The translations under genes were made by a program, and so were the position numbers. Shown piece by piece: positions 42,120-53,308 of a stretch of DNA of 64,000 nt. A model generated the notes under the pieces. It saw only the letters and a program-made list of their open reading frames with translations, searched no databases and was not told the DNA's origin. How positions within the stretch are numbered: the first letter of the stretch is position 1; each line of letters opens with the position of its first letter. The stretch spans positions 248,001 through 312,000 of the forward strand of contig NRSV01000044.1 in the NCBI GenBank assembly GCA_002286855.1, given 5' to 3'. The stretch comes from Bipolaris cookei. Taxonomy: Eukaryota; Ascomycota; Dothideomycetes; Pleosporales; Pleosporaceae.

Positions 42120-44819
42120 GCTCTCTTGCTTAGCCGATCTGTTACTACCATCAAGCTTGTTATGCCTTCACTCTCTGACAATCCTTCTACGAAGTCTATG
42201 GAGATCTACTTTCAGATCTGAGCGGGTATCGGAAGGGGCTTCAGCAGCCCTTGCTTCCCTTCTCTCCATGGCTTACTACGGCCACACACGCCACAGTTTC
42301 TGACGTACCTTCGGACATCGTCAGACATTCCAGGCCAGAAGTAGTCCCTTGCAAGTATCTTGTAGGTCACCTCTCTCCCTGAGTGACCAGTTACCAGAGA
42401 TTCGTGAGTCTCTGATTATCTGAGTGCGCATCGGCTCGTCGTGCGGCACCCATCTCTTCCCTCGGTACATCAGTACCCCATTATCGACTGTACATTCGGC
42501 AATCGAACACTTCAGGCCTAGGCTTAGTGGGAATCTCCTCTCTCCTTGTTCCACTGCTCGTTTTGCCTCCTGGTATGTTCGATTGTTGTTCGTCGCCGTC
42601 GCCCATTGCTCCTCAATTGGTGTGGGGGTTGGGCTGTTCAAGGTTGGGCTACTCGAGGTTGGGCTGCTCATTTCTGAGCCCCCTTCGGACGATTGTTCTT
42701 CAGCCTCTGCTGACTCTAGGCGTGGCCTTGCGTCCATCACCACTACGTTGTCCGAATAGTCTTCTGCTGACTCTGTGTAACAACTTATCGTTGGCTTGAA
42801 GATTTGCACGATGCGTTTCTGCAAGCGTTCGTCTTCTGCCCCTGCAGGCAGGTCCTGTTCTCTTCTTGAGAGCGCGTCAACCCTCACGTTCTGCTTACCT
42901 GGGCAGTAGAGGATCTTCATGTTGTACCGCCCTAGAAGTAATGACCACCGCATCTGAAGTTCATTCAGCATCCTAGGCTTTATAAAGTACTCCAAGTTCT
43001 TGTGGTCTGTGATCACCTTGAAACTCTTGACTGAGCGCAGTTCGGAATCCCATTTTTCTAGACACTTTAACACCGCTAGCAGCTCTTTGTCATGGATCTC
43101 GTAATTGCACTCGTGAGGATTGTTCTTCCTAGAGAAGTACACGCATAGGCGCAGGATACCATCATCTCCATACTGGGATAGTACTCCTCCTACAGCGTAC
43201 CCAGACGAGTTGCATTCGAGAACTGTCTCTCGATCTGGACCGAAGCTTGCTAGAACGGGTTCGCAGATAAAGACTTCCTTGAGCTTCTCGTAGGCTGATT
43301 GTTCTTCGGCCCCCCACTGAATCGTGACATCGCCAGTTAGTCTTATAAGGAGGGCAGCCGCCTGGGTGGAGTTTCTGATGAACCTTCGGTAGAAATTGGC
43401 AAACCCTAGGAACGACCGTACTCCTTTCACTGTCTTGGGCGCCTCCCATTCTTTAATCGCTGCTACTTTCGCTGGATCCATCCGTATTCCCTTCTCTGCT
43501 TCGACGATAAACCCAAGATACTTAGTGACCTGGACTTAGAACTCACACTTCTTGATGCCTGTATAAAGACCTGCTGCCTGAAGCTTACTGAGCACCTTTC
43601 AGACGTGCCTTCAGTGCTCGCTCCTGCTTCCGTCAGTGTAGATAAGTACATCGTCAAGGTAGGCTGAGCAGAAATCGTCCAAGTATTCGCGTAGGGTCCA
43701 GTTGATATATCGTTGGAAGGTACTTAAGGAGTTTGCCATGCCGAAGGGGGTAACTAGCCACTCGAATAGTCCGAAGCGCGTTCAGAAGGCTGTTTTCCAC
43801 TCGTCGCCCTCTGCTACGCAAATCTTGTGGAAGGCGGCGATAACGTCGAGTTTAGTAAACCATTTCGCCTTACTAATGTTGTTGAGTGTCTCTCGGATTA
43901 GTGATAGAGGGTACCAGTCTTTCTTGGTAACCTCGTTTAGGGCCCGGTAATCGATACATAGTTAAAGCCCTCCCCCCGGCTTCTTTGCAAACAATACTGG
44001 AGCAGCGGCTGGTGAGCCGCTCACGCAGATAAATCCTTTCTAGAGCAGGGATGTAAGTTTCTCCCGCAGGACTAGTAATTCTCCCCTAGACATGCTGTAC
44101 AGCGGCCCCTATGGTGACTGACTGTTCTTCGAGTCGAGTTCGATTTTGTGGTCCACTCCTGCGCCTCGGTGAGGAGGAAATTTCTCTGCTTCCTTTGGGT
44201 TGAACAGCTCGTAGAACTCCTGGTATTGTTTCAGCAGCATGGCTCTAACGTCTACCTCCTTCTTAGGTTGTAAGACTTTGTCGATATCTGCCAATGAGGC
44301 TGCGAACACCTGAATATTCTCCAGGTCTTTTTTGCGAGCTAGTTCCACAAACGCTGCAGCGTTTGCTTGTCGCAGCTCATGCGACTTCTTCCTTCCCTCC
44401 TCTGTACACACCCAAACGCCTATCGAGTGGATGTAGAGGCTCTTCTTAGCTGGAGAGATCGTGACGTCCCTATGCTCCATCCAGCCCTTCCCCAGGATAA
44501 CGTCTTCTCCTGGCATATCAACAACGTATGCATATGCACGCTCCTTGTGCCCATGCGTTCTAAACGAAAATTGGACGACTTCGTTAACTCCAGAGACTTT
44601 CCCATTAACTCCCTCAATGCCCCGAGCAGGGATCGAGAAGCGCTCTAGACGGTTTTGGTTAACGAATTTCTTGTTCATTAAAGAGTAGCACAAGCAGTCA
44701 CTGTCTATTAGTGCTGTTGCGTTATAGACGTCGTCTATGATCACGTCTACTGTTAGGGGTGCAGTGCGCATATGCTCTTGTTGAAACTGGTCCCATCCGC
44801 TACGAGTGTCCCGATCCAT
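42120..44819 (-). pseudogene. Ty3/gypsy pol, broken
   Basis: The protease domain (about 44819-44400) reads ALIDSDCLCYS where retroviral-type proteases have DSG/DTG. Reverse transcriptase follows with IDYRALNEVTKKDWYPL, KLDVIAAFHKI, TPFGMANSLSTFQRYIN and the catalytic YLDDVLIYTDG (about 43640), with several stops between 44110 and 43484. A long open stretch, 43481-42321, has the RT thumb (GVRSFLGFANFYRRFI), RNase H-like region (GGVLSQY; YEIHDKELLAVL; TDHKNLEYF) and the tether to integrase. Past 42321 integrase zinc residues (VRNCGVCGR-like) and WKSISIDFVEGL-like sequence can be read through stops. Not functional. Confidence 0.88.
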
Positions 44820-44902
44820 CTTTAGAGGCTCCAGGCCGAGGCTTTGGCCTAGAGCTACTCTTTTCCCGAGTCGCTCTCTGAGTCCCTCTCAGGCTATTGC
44901 TC

Positions 44903-46249
44903 CTGTTTAGAAGACGCTAGGCGGGCCTTCCTGGCTCTTACAAGATCTGGGCAGTTCCTCGCAATGTGCCCCTTCTTGTCACAGCGGAAGCACACGATTT
45001 CTCGGAGCTTACTCTTGCTGCTAGCCTCTGCTCCGCTCACTCTCGTGGGATCCTAATCCACCGTGTCGGGCTGGGCAGTAGTCTGATAGGCCTTTGAGGG
45101 TTCCTTCTGATACTCGAATGCTTCTTTCCTCTCTCTGCGATGTAGATGAATCCTGTGCAGATCGTCGGAGAGTCCTATCGCCTTGTTCATGTACTCCTTC
45201 AGGCTGACGTCCTTCGACGTATGGAGCATCAGCTTCTGGAGTTCCTCGCTTAGTCCCTCGCTGAACATTTCTTGAATGACTGCTGGGCTGAACTCTTGTC
45301 GGGACTCTTTATGTAACTGATTGAATTCAGAGACATAGTCACGTATAGGTCGCTTACCTTGCCTAAGATGCCAAAGCTTGTTCAAAGCCCTCTGCTGCTG
45401 GTGTACGTCCAGGAACTGAGTGTCCATATGTTCCCAGAGGCTCGCGATCGGACTGTCTTGGTTCTCCAGCACCCAAGGTAGCAGCACCTGGTTGGCTCTA
45501 CCCTTGGTGCGGCTGAGCACGTATCGAATCTTAGAGTCCTCAGTAGGAAACATCGTCTGGTCATACTTCAGTTTCCTTTCACATTCGTACTTCCAGTCTG
45601 GGTAGTTGTTGCGCGTCCCGTCAAAACGCTTCGGGTCTGAGAACTTGCTCTTGCGAGCAGCTGGGCTGGCGGCTTCCACAGAGGGAGTGTAGGTGGGTGT
45701 TGGCGCCTTCGAGTGCCTTTCGAGTTCCTTCAGCTCCAGTGCTTCCAGGCGGCTGGCCATAGGGCTCAACAGCTCCGACATTTGTGCCATCAAGACCGCC
45801 ACGATGTCTCGATTGGTCTTCGGCGGGCTCCCTTGCCTAGGAGAGCCTTTTCCCCCTACTACCGACGACCTCTTGACGATCGCATCGATAGTTAGTCCAA
45901 TCGCCGCCTCCTTCCAACCATCTTCTCTCAGCATTCGCGTGATCTCTGACAAAATCTCCTCGTCCGACAGTCCCGCCTGGTGCTTCGCAGTGGCGTAGGC
46001 AGCCAGCTCCTCCACGTTCAGGTTTGGGACGTTGTTCCTCATTGTCCGAACAGTAATCGGGTGTCCGTCGTGGTTGTCTCCGCCTACTTCACTTACAGGG
46101 CTCTCTGATCGCCCTTCGATCATCTCGCACAGGTGGTCTCCCTGTGGCCTACTCCTCAACGGTGAAGACTCTTGGTAGGTCTTCCATATGCGTCTGCCCC
46201 AGCGCAGCGCCTTCTGAGCAGTTCTCGGTAGCTCAGGATCACAACACAC
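44903..46249 (-). pseudogene. Ty3/gypsy gag with one premature stop
   Basis: An open stretch 46249-45053 encodes a capsid-like protein (FDGTRNNYPDWKYECERKL, YVLSRTKGRANQVLLPWV, LNKLWHLRQGKRPIRDYVSE, FSEGLSEEL). A TAG at 45053 is followed in the same frame by the nucleocapsid zinc knuckle CFRCDKKGHIARNC (about 44995-44955), ending at a second TAG. Normal gag would run through. The ORF head before about 46020 may be partly leader sequence. Confidence 0.8.
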
Positions 46250-46503
46250 TCGTGATTGTCAGAGTCCTGTTCTCTTAACTAGGACTTATCACGGCCTATG
46301 TCTCCACTTAGAGATTCGATAGGTCTTCAGCCAACAATCGTTCCCCGGTTGGCGTTGCTCTTTTGGGTGGACGCACGTCTACCTCATGCAACGGGGCTTC
46401 TAACTAGCCTGAAAAGCCTTCTAACGCATAGTTGGTGCCTAGGCCTCAAGTCCTTTGAAGGCAGTGTAGGGCTTCTAGTCAACAATTGCTTCTAGCTGGC
46501 TAC

Positions 46504-46726
46504 TGTCACGGTAACCACCGGGTTGCCATAACACCTGGATTCTGCTGCTGATTGGCTGAGTGCTACCGAGGTACTACACGTACGCTAGCCACCCATGATA
46601 TATTCTGTTGACGAATTTCTGTTCTGATTCCTTACGCAACGTCTTGAGTCTTCACAGATAGTGTACGTAGCAATTCACCAACGCTTCCCAAAGCTTTTGG
46701 ATTCGTGCTCCTAGCATCTTGTGACA
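46504..46726. repeat. Recent solo LTR, family 3 (223 bp)
   Basis: Identical by reading to 15400-15622, with its own perfect duplication GCTAC (46499-46503, 46727-46731). It is therefore an independent insertion and not the LTR of the adjacent gypsy element. Confidence 0.92.
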
Positions 46727-46980
46727 GCTACTACTCACTTCACCAGTTTGTCACAAAGAGTTGACCCTCGCGTCGCCTTCTGCGATGCGTTACTGCAGGC
46801 TCGCGATCTCACGATAGCTTGCCTGTTTGTCCTCTGAAGGCCTTACAGCTGCAGAGCAACACCAATGCCGTGTGGCGGGTTGACCTGCCACGAGCTCCGA
46901 ATGGCGGTGAGAGGTCACCGACGCGTTATCAGACAACAAGGAACTCTAGAGCTGCTTGTTGATTGGGATCGAATACAAAA

Positions 46981-47319
46981 TGTAAGGGGTTAGACTCAAG
47001 AGATTGCTATGCCAAGGGCAATACCGGGTGTAACAAGATTGTATTGGATGAAGAGCTATCGGTCTATCTACGCTGCTATTTATTCTCCATCGGACAATAG
47101 TATATCCGACAGTGGTCTGACCGTCTATTATTATTACGTCAAGCAGTGGTGTGGCGGAAATCTGCCGATTATTATTATTTATTGAAAATACTCCGATCAC
47201 ATGTCATGAGGACGCTAGGTCACATGACTTGGCGCCACCCTATATCAGCCGAGCTATACATAGTTAGCAATCTATACACTCAACAACCACTTTTAGCCCC
47301 AACAAAACCATCCATTACA
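46981..47319. repeat. Probable LTR related to family 4
   Basis: It starts TGTAAGGGGTTAGACTC and ends CCATCCATTACA. The first 80 bases resemble 37178 onward (shared GATTGTATT.GAT.AAGAGCTA); the rest differs, with TATTATTA-rich parts. No target duplication is seen. Confidence 0.5.
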
Positions 47320-47349
47320 TAGTCATACTATCGCAAAGGACCTAATTCT

Positions 47350-47465
47350 AAAATTATTGTTATTATTATTATTCCATTAGAGTCTATCTGCAGTCAGTGA
47401 CTATGTAAGACTTCGGCCAGGGGCCGTTCTATGTGCTTGGCTGTGGTATTGGTGTTTCGTTGTAT
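47350..47465 (-). repeat. 5'-truncated LINE 3' end, inverted next to a LINE
   Basis: It begins with TTATTATTATTATTCCATTA (the reversed 3' tail), followed by GACTATGTAAGACTTCGGCC. It is tail-to-head with the sense LINE fragment that starts just downstream. Confidence 0.65.
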
Positions 47466-47482
47466 AGTACGCTCATTTTGCC

Positions 47483-48154
47483 TTGATTGCTATCCGCTTT
47501 AGGCGGCTCAACAGCTTATCAGACCAGCCAGGGCAGCAGTGGCTACTGCGGTGTCAAAAAGCAGCCAGATCAATCCAATCAAAAAGAGCAAAGATCCGTC
47601 TACTATGGGCGCCAGGCCATACAGACATTGTTGGAAACGAAAGAGCGGACGCCCTTGCTAAGGCAGCTGCGAAAGAAAACCCAAAAACAACAAAAATCAG
47701 TCTTGCCTTCCTAGGCACAAGAATCAAACAGCGACAAGAAAGAGACCGGGTATGAGAGTACACCAAATACAAAAGAGAAGCAATAGAGAAGAATAAGCAC
47801 ACGTACGCGGCTAAATTCGATTTAAAGATACAAAAAGCTACAGCTATCCCAAGAGGCACAAAAAGAGAAACATCAAGTGCCTTCTTCTCACTCAAACTAG
47901 GCCATGGATACTTCAACGCCTACCTAGAGAGAGTAAAGAAGAGGGAGTCGAACCTCTGCAACTGCGGGAGACCGCAAACACCAGAGCATATCCTCTTATT
48001 CTGCAGCTACTACAACGTAGAAAGAAAGAAGCTAAAAGCAACTCTCGGCCAGCAAACGCTCACAATGCCACTTCTTCTCCACACCTCATCTAGTATAGAA
48101 GCTACACTAGCTTTAGTACTAGCACTGGACTATGGAAAAGATGGTGGCACCTAG
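47483..48154 (+). pseudogene. Tad1-type LINE ORF2 C-terminus with RNase H
   Basis: The frame reads RCQKAARSIQSKRAKIRLLW then APGHTDIVGNERADALAKAA, the conserved C-terminal part of RNase H in Tad1-type LINEs. A stop at 47753 interrupts. The same frame then continues with YKREAIEKNKHTYAAKF, SAFFSLKLGHGYFNAYLERV and a CCHC-like NLCNCGRPQTPEHILLFCSY to GKDGGT at 48154. Endonuclease and reverse transcriptase are absent, so this copy is 5'-truncated. The 3' UTR and tail follow to about 48500 (ATAGAACGGCC, AAGTCTTACATAG, AATGGAAAAATAATAAC). Confidence 0.85.
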
Positions 48155-48571
48155 GCCAAGAACAAGACTAAAACAAAACAACAAGAACAGTAATATAACT
48201 AGCAAAAGCACAAAAATCATTTCATTTTCATTAATTTTGGTATTTCCTTTACCCCTAAAAGAGCCCACTGGAAGGCAGCACTGCTGCCCTACATCTCTTC
48301 CTGTTCACCAAACTGCTCTTTAGTACCAGGCGTCTGCTAGAGGCCTAGCCGCAAACAGACAAAAGCCGAAGCACCACAGTAGTACCACACAAAGACAAAC
48401 AAAACCCCACATGTAAATAACAAGATAGAACGGCCTACGGCGAAAGTCTTACATAGCCCCGAGCTGCATAGAGACTCTAATGGAAAAATAATAACAATAC
48501 GGCGTTCGGTGGTGAAACACGGTAGCCCATTACAAAAGTCACTTTGTTGTTCAGCTTTCCTCAACAACGTA

Positions 48572-50364
48572 ACGTGTTTTATCGGTAAGCGGCCCATATC
48601 AGTAAGTAGCCCACCCCACCCAACTGGACGCGACGCTCTACGCAGTTATATCAGATAAAATTAAGAAACAACATTAATTATCTAGCTCTACATGAAGTCC
48701 GAATATGCCCTTGAACGTGGCACTTCGTGCACGTTGGCGGCGCGCGCTGGCGTCGCTCACCAGCCTGGTTCTGGTCAGCCTCTATCACCACCCTTTCTGC
48801 CTCTGCAGCCAACTGCTGAGCCTGCTGCACCTGAAGAGCACCTCCATAGGTTATATACTGACGCTTCTGGTCCTGCTTTTATCGTTGGCGCTGATTTTCT
48901 GCACGTAGCTTCCTATTCTCTTCTTCAAGTATTGCTGCTGATTGCATTGCAAGCTGGGCGCTTTTCGCAAGCTGGCGTATCGCAACACTTGTTGGGCTCT
49001 CTGGCTGCCGGCGCAGTCGCTCTTGGAAATATCGTACCTGCTGCTGAAGCTCTGCTACTGTATGTGGTATCTTTGTCTGCGCTGCTTCTTGCGCTGCGGC
49101 GTTGTTATCTGTAGTTGTCTGTGGTGGAGACGGTGTCCTAGCTACTGTAAGCGACGATAGGACACGATCTGGACAAGGAGGGACAAGGCCTGTCGCTTGA
49201 AAGCCAGTCTGGATGTTCTGTTGCGTGAAAACTGTCGGCCGAATTCTCGTATAGACTGTAAAGAAGTCTATCTTGTCGGTGTGGCAGACGCCTTGGCGGG
49301 CGAGCTCCTCAATCTCACGTCCGTACGCGCGCTTAAGTGACGAGAAGTAGCTAACATCAAGCGGCTGGAGAAGATGTGACATGTGAGGCGGAATGCAGAG
49401 GGTAATAATCTTGTTCTCTGTGTAGTACTGGTCAAACTCTGGCGTGGCGTGGCTACTATGGCCGTCTAGAATAAGGAGACGACAGGCTCCAGCTGTACGA
49501 GCTGTTGTATGCTGATTAAAGTGCTTCACCCACTCTATGCCAAGCTGATCAGTCGTCCAGCCATTGTTTGATACTGAGACAGTCCAATTTGGTGGGATGC
49601 TTTGATAGCAGCTGCTCTGATGGGCCTTGCTAGACAGGATCACAAATGGTGACAGACACCAGCCAGACGCGTTAATGCACTCGATCACTGTAACCCACTC
49701 GCGATTACCTGGTTGTACGACAACTGCTCTGCCAACTCTGTCAGAGCTGCTGACTACCTTAGACGTGCTAGCGACGCCCATCGCGAACCCAGTCTTATCG
49801 AAGTTGTAGATATCTTGGTCTAGGACGCCGTACGTCTGGCGCGTCTACTCTACTAGCTTGAACCAGGCTGTAATTGCGATAGGATCCTCACAGTGGGCGC
49901 GCTGGCTATTAAAGCTTCCGCTCCACTTTGTCTGAAGCTCTGGCTGGTTCTGGACAAAGCGCGACACCCAGTTCTTGCCAACAGGTTGTGGAGGTGGATT
50001 TTGGCCACGCGCAGCGAGCAGAGCGTCTGCCATCCGTCGCACGTCAATGATATGGGGTGGAAAACCGCGTCGGTCTAGGTCTAGGATTCATTGAACGAGA
50101 GACTGCTCTTCAATAGGTAATAGCTTTCTTTTTCTAGCATTGGTAGTAGCTTGAAGTTGTCTACCTTGAAGGCGGTCATAAAGCGTTGAACGAGGAACAT
50201 TAAATAGCTTAGCAGCTTTATGTTGGCTCTTAATTTGATGCTTCTGAACTGATTGAGATGTAAGACAATGTCACCCCTGTCTTGAGGCGATAGACAGCGT
50301 TTTGGCGGCGTCATGGCTGTCGGGTCAGGTTTGGTGGGGTGGCCGGATGGCTGGTGGCACACGT
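48572..50364 (-). mobile_element. Pogo-A DNA transposon, chimeric copy
   Basis: 1793 bp between TA at 48570-48571 and 50365-50366. The left end (ACGTGTTTTATCGGTAAGC) and most of the interior match the copy at 37689-40022. Beyond about 50125 the right end (ACGTGTGCCACCAGCCATCC) and the transposase N-terminus are different. Either a recombinant element or the product of conversion between two pogo subfamilies. Confidence 0.85.
48716..50314 (-). pseudogene. Broken Pogo-A transposase with a foreign N-terminus
   Basis: ATG 50314 begins MTPPKRCLSPQDRGDIVLHL, unlike the other Pogo-A copies. From LLPIEEQSLVQ on it follows the Pogo-A transposase (DNA-binding region, QTYGVLDQDIYNFD, PGNREWVTVIECINASGWCL, block 2 LLILDGHSSHATPEF, block 3 MSHLLQPLDVSYFSSLKRA). 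An early frameshift (about 50230), stops at about 50100 and 49845 and a TAA at 48879 break it. One long open part (49781-48879) remains. Confidence 0.85.
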
Positions 50365-50824
50365 TATATATTCAGGATGACAAAGGCTAATCTGGCTGTT
50401 GGTCTATGCTAAGATCACTTCTCGTATGTATCTGCATATATAGAACCATGTGACTACTATGCTTACGCCATCTTATGGTATTGTCCTTGCCGCTTTTAGC
50501 AGTTGCAGCACCTTGCGCTTATTACTCAACATCAAACACCCCACACCCGATAGTCCCACTCTCCATAAATCCAGCCAGCTCAGGTAGGTGTGACATGGAT
50601 GCGACGAAGCCTCAGGCGCTGTGTATGCCTATGTGTGGTGGGTTTTGCTGTGCCGCATGAGCGGCTCGCTGGGCGTTTCGCAAGCGCCCATCTCAGCCTG
50701 TTCCATTTCCGCATTCTCTGCATCTCCAACATGGTATTTAAAAGTCAGGAAGGGGCAGGAGGAAAGGAATCATGTAAGTATTTTCCAAGCTGTTCATTTT
50801 GTCTTAATCTGTTTGCGTTTCGTC
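50365..50824. other. Gene-free stretch, border of the repeat region; HET gene leader
   Basis: 460 bases with no repeat recognised. The HET reading frame is open upstream of its chosen start to 50621, so a longer N-terminus or an upstream exon is possible, but the residues there show no domain. Confidence 0.5.
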
Positions 50825-53308
50825 ATGCCTTCTTTCCTATCTCGATTCCGCCACCATGCAGCCCGAGGAAAAGCTCCTATTGTTAATCCCACACAACAAA
50901 TTTCCAACACCTTGGTGCCTTTGCATGATCTGTGTGAGTTTTGTAACAAGTTCTTTCGCGAGTGGCGCGCTTTGACTTGGCTGCAAGAATACAAGGGGGG
51001 AGCGCAGGGCGCTCCATCACCGTCATGGCCCGTCTTGCGTTTTTGCACAGTTGCACACTCGGTTCAGTCAGCGCAACGCTGCCACTTTTGCAAGAAGCTG
51101 GTTTCTCATTTGCAAAACCGGGCTGAAGTTGGGTTACCGAGACCCGCTGATCAAACAGAGGTTTACATTCATCTGCGTCCTGCACAAGGGCTGATTGACT
51201 TTTTGGTACCGCAGCCTGGGAGAAGGAGTCTCAAGAATGAGGAGGATTTCAACAAGATTGGAATATATAAGATAAGTATTTATGAAAGTAAGCCCGCCTC
51301 AAGAAGCTATTGTCATCTTGATTTCTCTGGGGAAACTAACAGACTGGATAAAGATGGTAATCTCACAGCATTCGATGGGTATATCACAGCTAAACAGGTG
51401 CCACTTCGGGCTTCAGACAACATTCAAAAAGCTAAGCAATGGCTGCAATGTTGTCTCACAGAGCATACAGAGTGCCGTAAATTCCAGGCCCGTACGGTTC
51501 AGAACCTGAACCAGCGACCCACTAGAGTCTTGGAGATCACCCCGAACAAGATTCGACTGCGAGATGATCTCAAGAATGAACCCTTTGATTATCTTGTTTT
51601 GAGTTATATGTGGGGTGAAAACTTCACCCAACAGCTCCGTCTCCTGGAATCTAATCTCCGTGCCTTTCGAAAAGAAGTGCCACGCGACAAGCTCGAAGCC
51701 TCAGATGTGTACAAAGAGGCAATGAGAGTAACGCTAGCTCTGGGATACAAGTACCTTTGGATAGACTCCCTTTGCATAATCCAAGACTCGAAAGCAGACT
51801 GGAATTACGAAGCCCAACGTATGGCCATTGTATACGGAAACGCAACCTGCAACCTAGCCTTTCTCTTCCCGCCTCATTCCCCAGCGAAACCCAGCCAACG
51901 TAGCGACCCCCGAATATGGAGCCCATGTATATTACGCGCTGCTACCACTTCCACACCAGGCATATACATACATGAAGACACGACAAACGAGTTCCGCAAA
52001 GAAATTGACAACTACGGGAAACAACGAGACTGGCTCGTGCAACGTTCTTGGCCACTTTTCCGTCGTGCCTGGACATTCCAGGAATACCTCCTGAGTCCGC
52101 GTACGCTGCTACTTGGGCACAAGAATCTCATGTGGCAGTGCTCGTGTCACTTCTACGACGAGTTGCTAGGACCTATTGCCGCGCCCGTACCAGCCACATC
52201 GCCCACAACGGTCGTAGATCCTAAGCGAGGCAAAGATCGAGGGAAGTCCCGATACTTTCCAGATAGCATCTATGAAATCCATGCCGCAAGTGCGATCAGC
52301 CTTTCCCACCCCGCCGTCCTCTCCTTCCTGACCGATTGGCAAAACGTTGTCAACGAGTACCGCAGTCGAAATCTCTCGTTTGAAAAGGACCGCATTGTTG
52401 CGTTTGCTGGAATAGCGCGTGCATTTTCCCATCTAGGCCGTCTGACATACCTCGCTGGACTATGGAACGAGATATTACCTGTCGCACTACTCTGGTACGT
52501 AGACAAGAAACCCTCATGGCTCGTCCGCACCGAGAACCAGATTCCCAACGGCAATCCAGTGCCAGAATCCACATGGACACCCGAGATAATACCAGACACT
52601 ACCGCAAAGTCCGCAGCAGGGGCTAAAGCAGCGCCCTTGCCACCACTCAGCACGCCCAGCTGGTCCTGGTTCTCCGTCCCCATGTACAAAGACTACCAGA
52701 CCTTTTTCCTCCTAGGAGACAACTCACTCTTCGTCCGCTGCAAAGCACTCAACGCCCCGCACCTCGTCGTCTGGCATGACATATCCTGGGCCAAACCACA
52801 GGGATTCCAGTTCCCAGGCCACGCCGCAGGCCACGCCCCAGATACCGCAATGCATGATTTCTCAAATGCGCAGATAACACTCGAGACGAGCGTTTTGCCC
52901 GTTAAAACAAATTGGCCGGCTGATTTGGCAGCGCAGATGCAAGCTATCGCGAGTAGCAGTGCAGTACCTGCGGATTGCCGTCTCCGCTGGGATCCAGTGC
53001 TGGAATACTATCCTGATGACCCTGCTGGCCGCGCCTCGCCGCCGCGTAATGCGGTCTATGCGCTGCTATCTGAAGTCCAGGTTGTGCGGACTGCCGGTGT
53101 GAATAATATTCAGCGGCGGCTTGCAGGCTTAATGCTAGTTCCCGGATCGACAAGGGGAACGTGGAGGAGAGTGGGTGTGTGGAAGCTACGGATTAATGTT
53201 CGAGATGTGCTTGTTGATGCGGAGAATATTGATAGTGTTGCTGAGAGGTGGCGGGGGAAGAGGGTGGTGTCTGGGAAGTGGGAGCGGGTAGTGCTAACGA
53301 TTGTGTGA
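50825..53308 (+). CDS. HET-domain protein
   Basis: 827 residues from ATG 50825, no intron needed. The N-terminal part has CxxC pairs (LCEFCNKFF; RCHFCKKLV) as in many HET proteins. The HET domain spans about residues 250-430 with its three blocks: DYLVLSYMWGENF (about 255), YLWIDSLCIIQDSKADW (about 311) and RRAWTFQEYLLSPRTLLLG (about 412). The C-terminal 400 residues are conserved-looking but without a named domain. HET proteins trigger regulated cell death in non-self recognition (heterokaryon incompatibility) in ascomycetes; most family members are untested. The gene is the first beyond the transposon block, and no partner gene (for example a NACHT/NLR) is adjacent. Confidence 0.9.
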   Translation: MPSFLSRFRHHAARGKAPIVNPTQQISNTLVPLHDLCEFCNKFFREWRALTWLQEYKGGAQGAPSPSWPVLRFCTVAHSVQSAQRCHFCKKLVSHLQNRAEVGLPRPADQTEVYIHLRPAQGLIDFLVPQPGRRSLKNEEDFNKIGIYKISIYESKPASRSYCHLDFSGETNRLDKDGNLTAFDGYITAKQVPLRASDNIQKAKQWLQCCLTEHTECRKFQARTVQNLNQRPTRVLEITPNKIRLRDDLKNEPFDYLVLSYMWGENFTQQLRLLESNLRAFRKEVPRDKLEASDVYKEAMRVTLALGYKYLWIDSLCIIQDSKADWNYEAQRMAIVYGNATCNLAFLFPPHSPAKPSQRSDPRIWSPCILRAATTSTPGIYIHEDTTNEFRKEIDNYGKQRDWLVQRSWPLFRRAWTFQEYLLSPRTLLLGHKNLMWQCSCHFYDELLGPIAAPVPATSPTTVVDPKRGKDRGKSRYFPDSIYEIHAASAISLSHPAVLSFLTDWQNVVNEYRSRNLSFEKDRIVAFAGIARAFSHLGRLTYLAGLWNEILPVALLWYVDKKPSWLVRTENQIPNGNPVPESTWTPEIIPDTTAKSAAGAKAAPLPPLSTPSWSWFSVPMYKDYQTFFLLGDNSLFVRCKALNAPHLVVWHDISWAKPQGFQFPGHAAGHAPDTAMHDFSNAQITLETSVLPVKTNWPADLAAQMQAIASSSAVPADCRLRWDPVLEYYPDDPAGRASPPRNAVYALLSEVQVVRTAGVNNIQRRLAGLMLVPGSTRGTWRRVGVWKLRINVRDVLVDAENIDSVAERWRGKRVVSGKWERVVLTIV

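Larger units (their letters stand above)
42118..46249 (-). mobile_element. Ty3/gypsy retrotransposon, 5' two-thirds, truncated by a DNA transposon
   Basis: Minus strand: gag (46249-44903), then protease, reverse transcriptase, RNase H and the start of integrase (44819-42120). The integrase breaks at the Pogo-B insertion and does not resume on the far side. No matching LTR was found at either end; the 223-bp LTR at 46504 has its own target duplication and is a separate insertion. Confidence 0.85.

Noticed and set aside
46504..46726. Treating this LTR as the 5' LTR of the adjacent gypsy element
   Set aside because: It has its own perfect GCTAC duplication on both sides, so it is an independent solo LTR.
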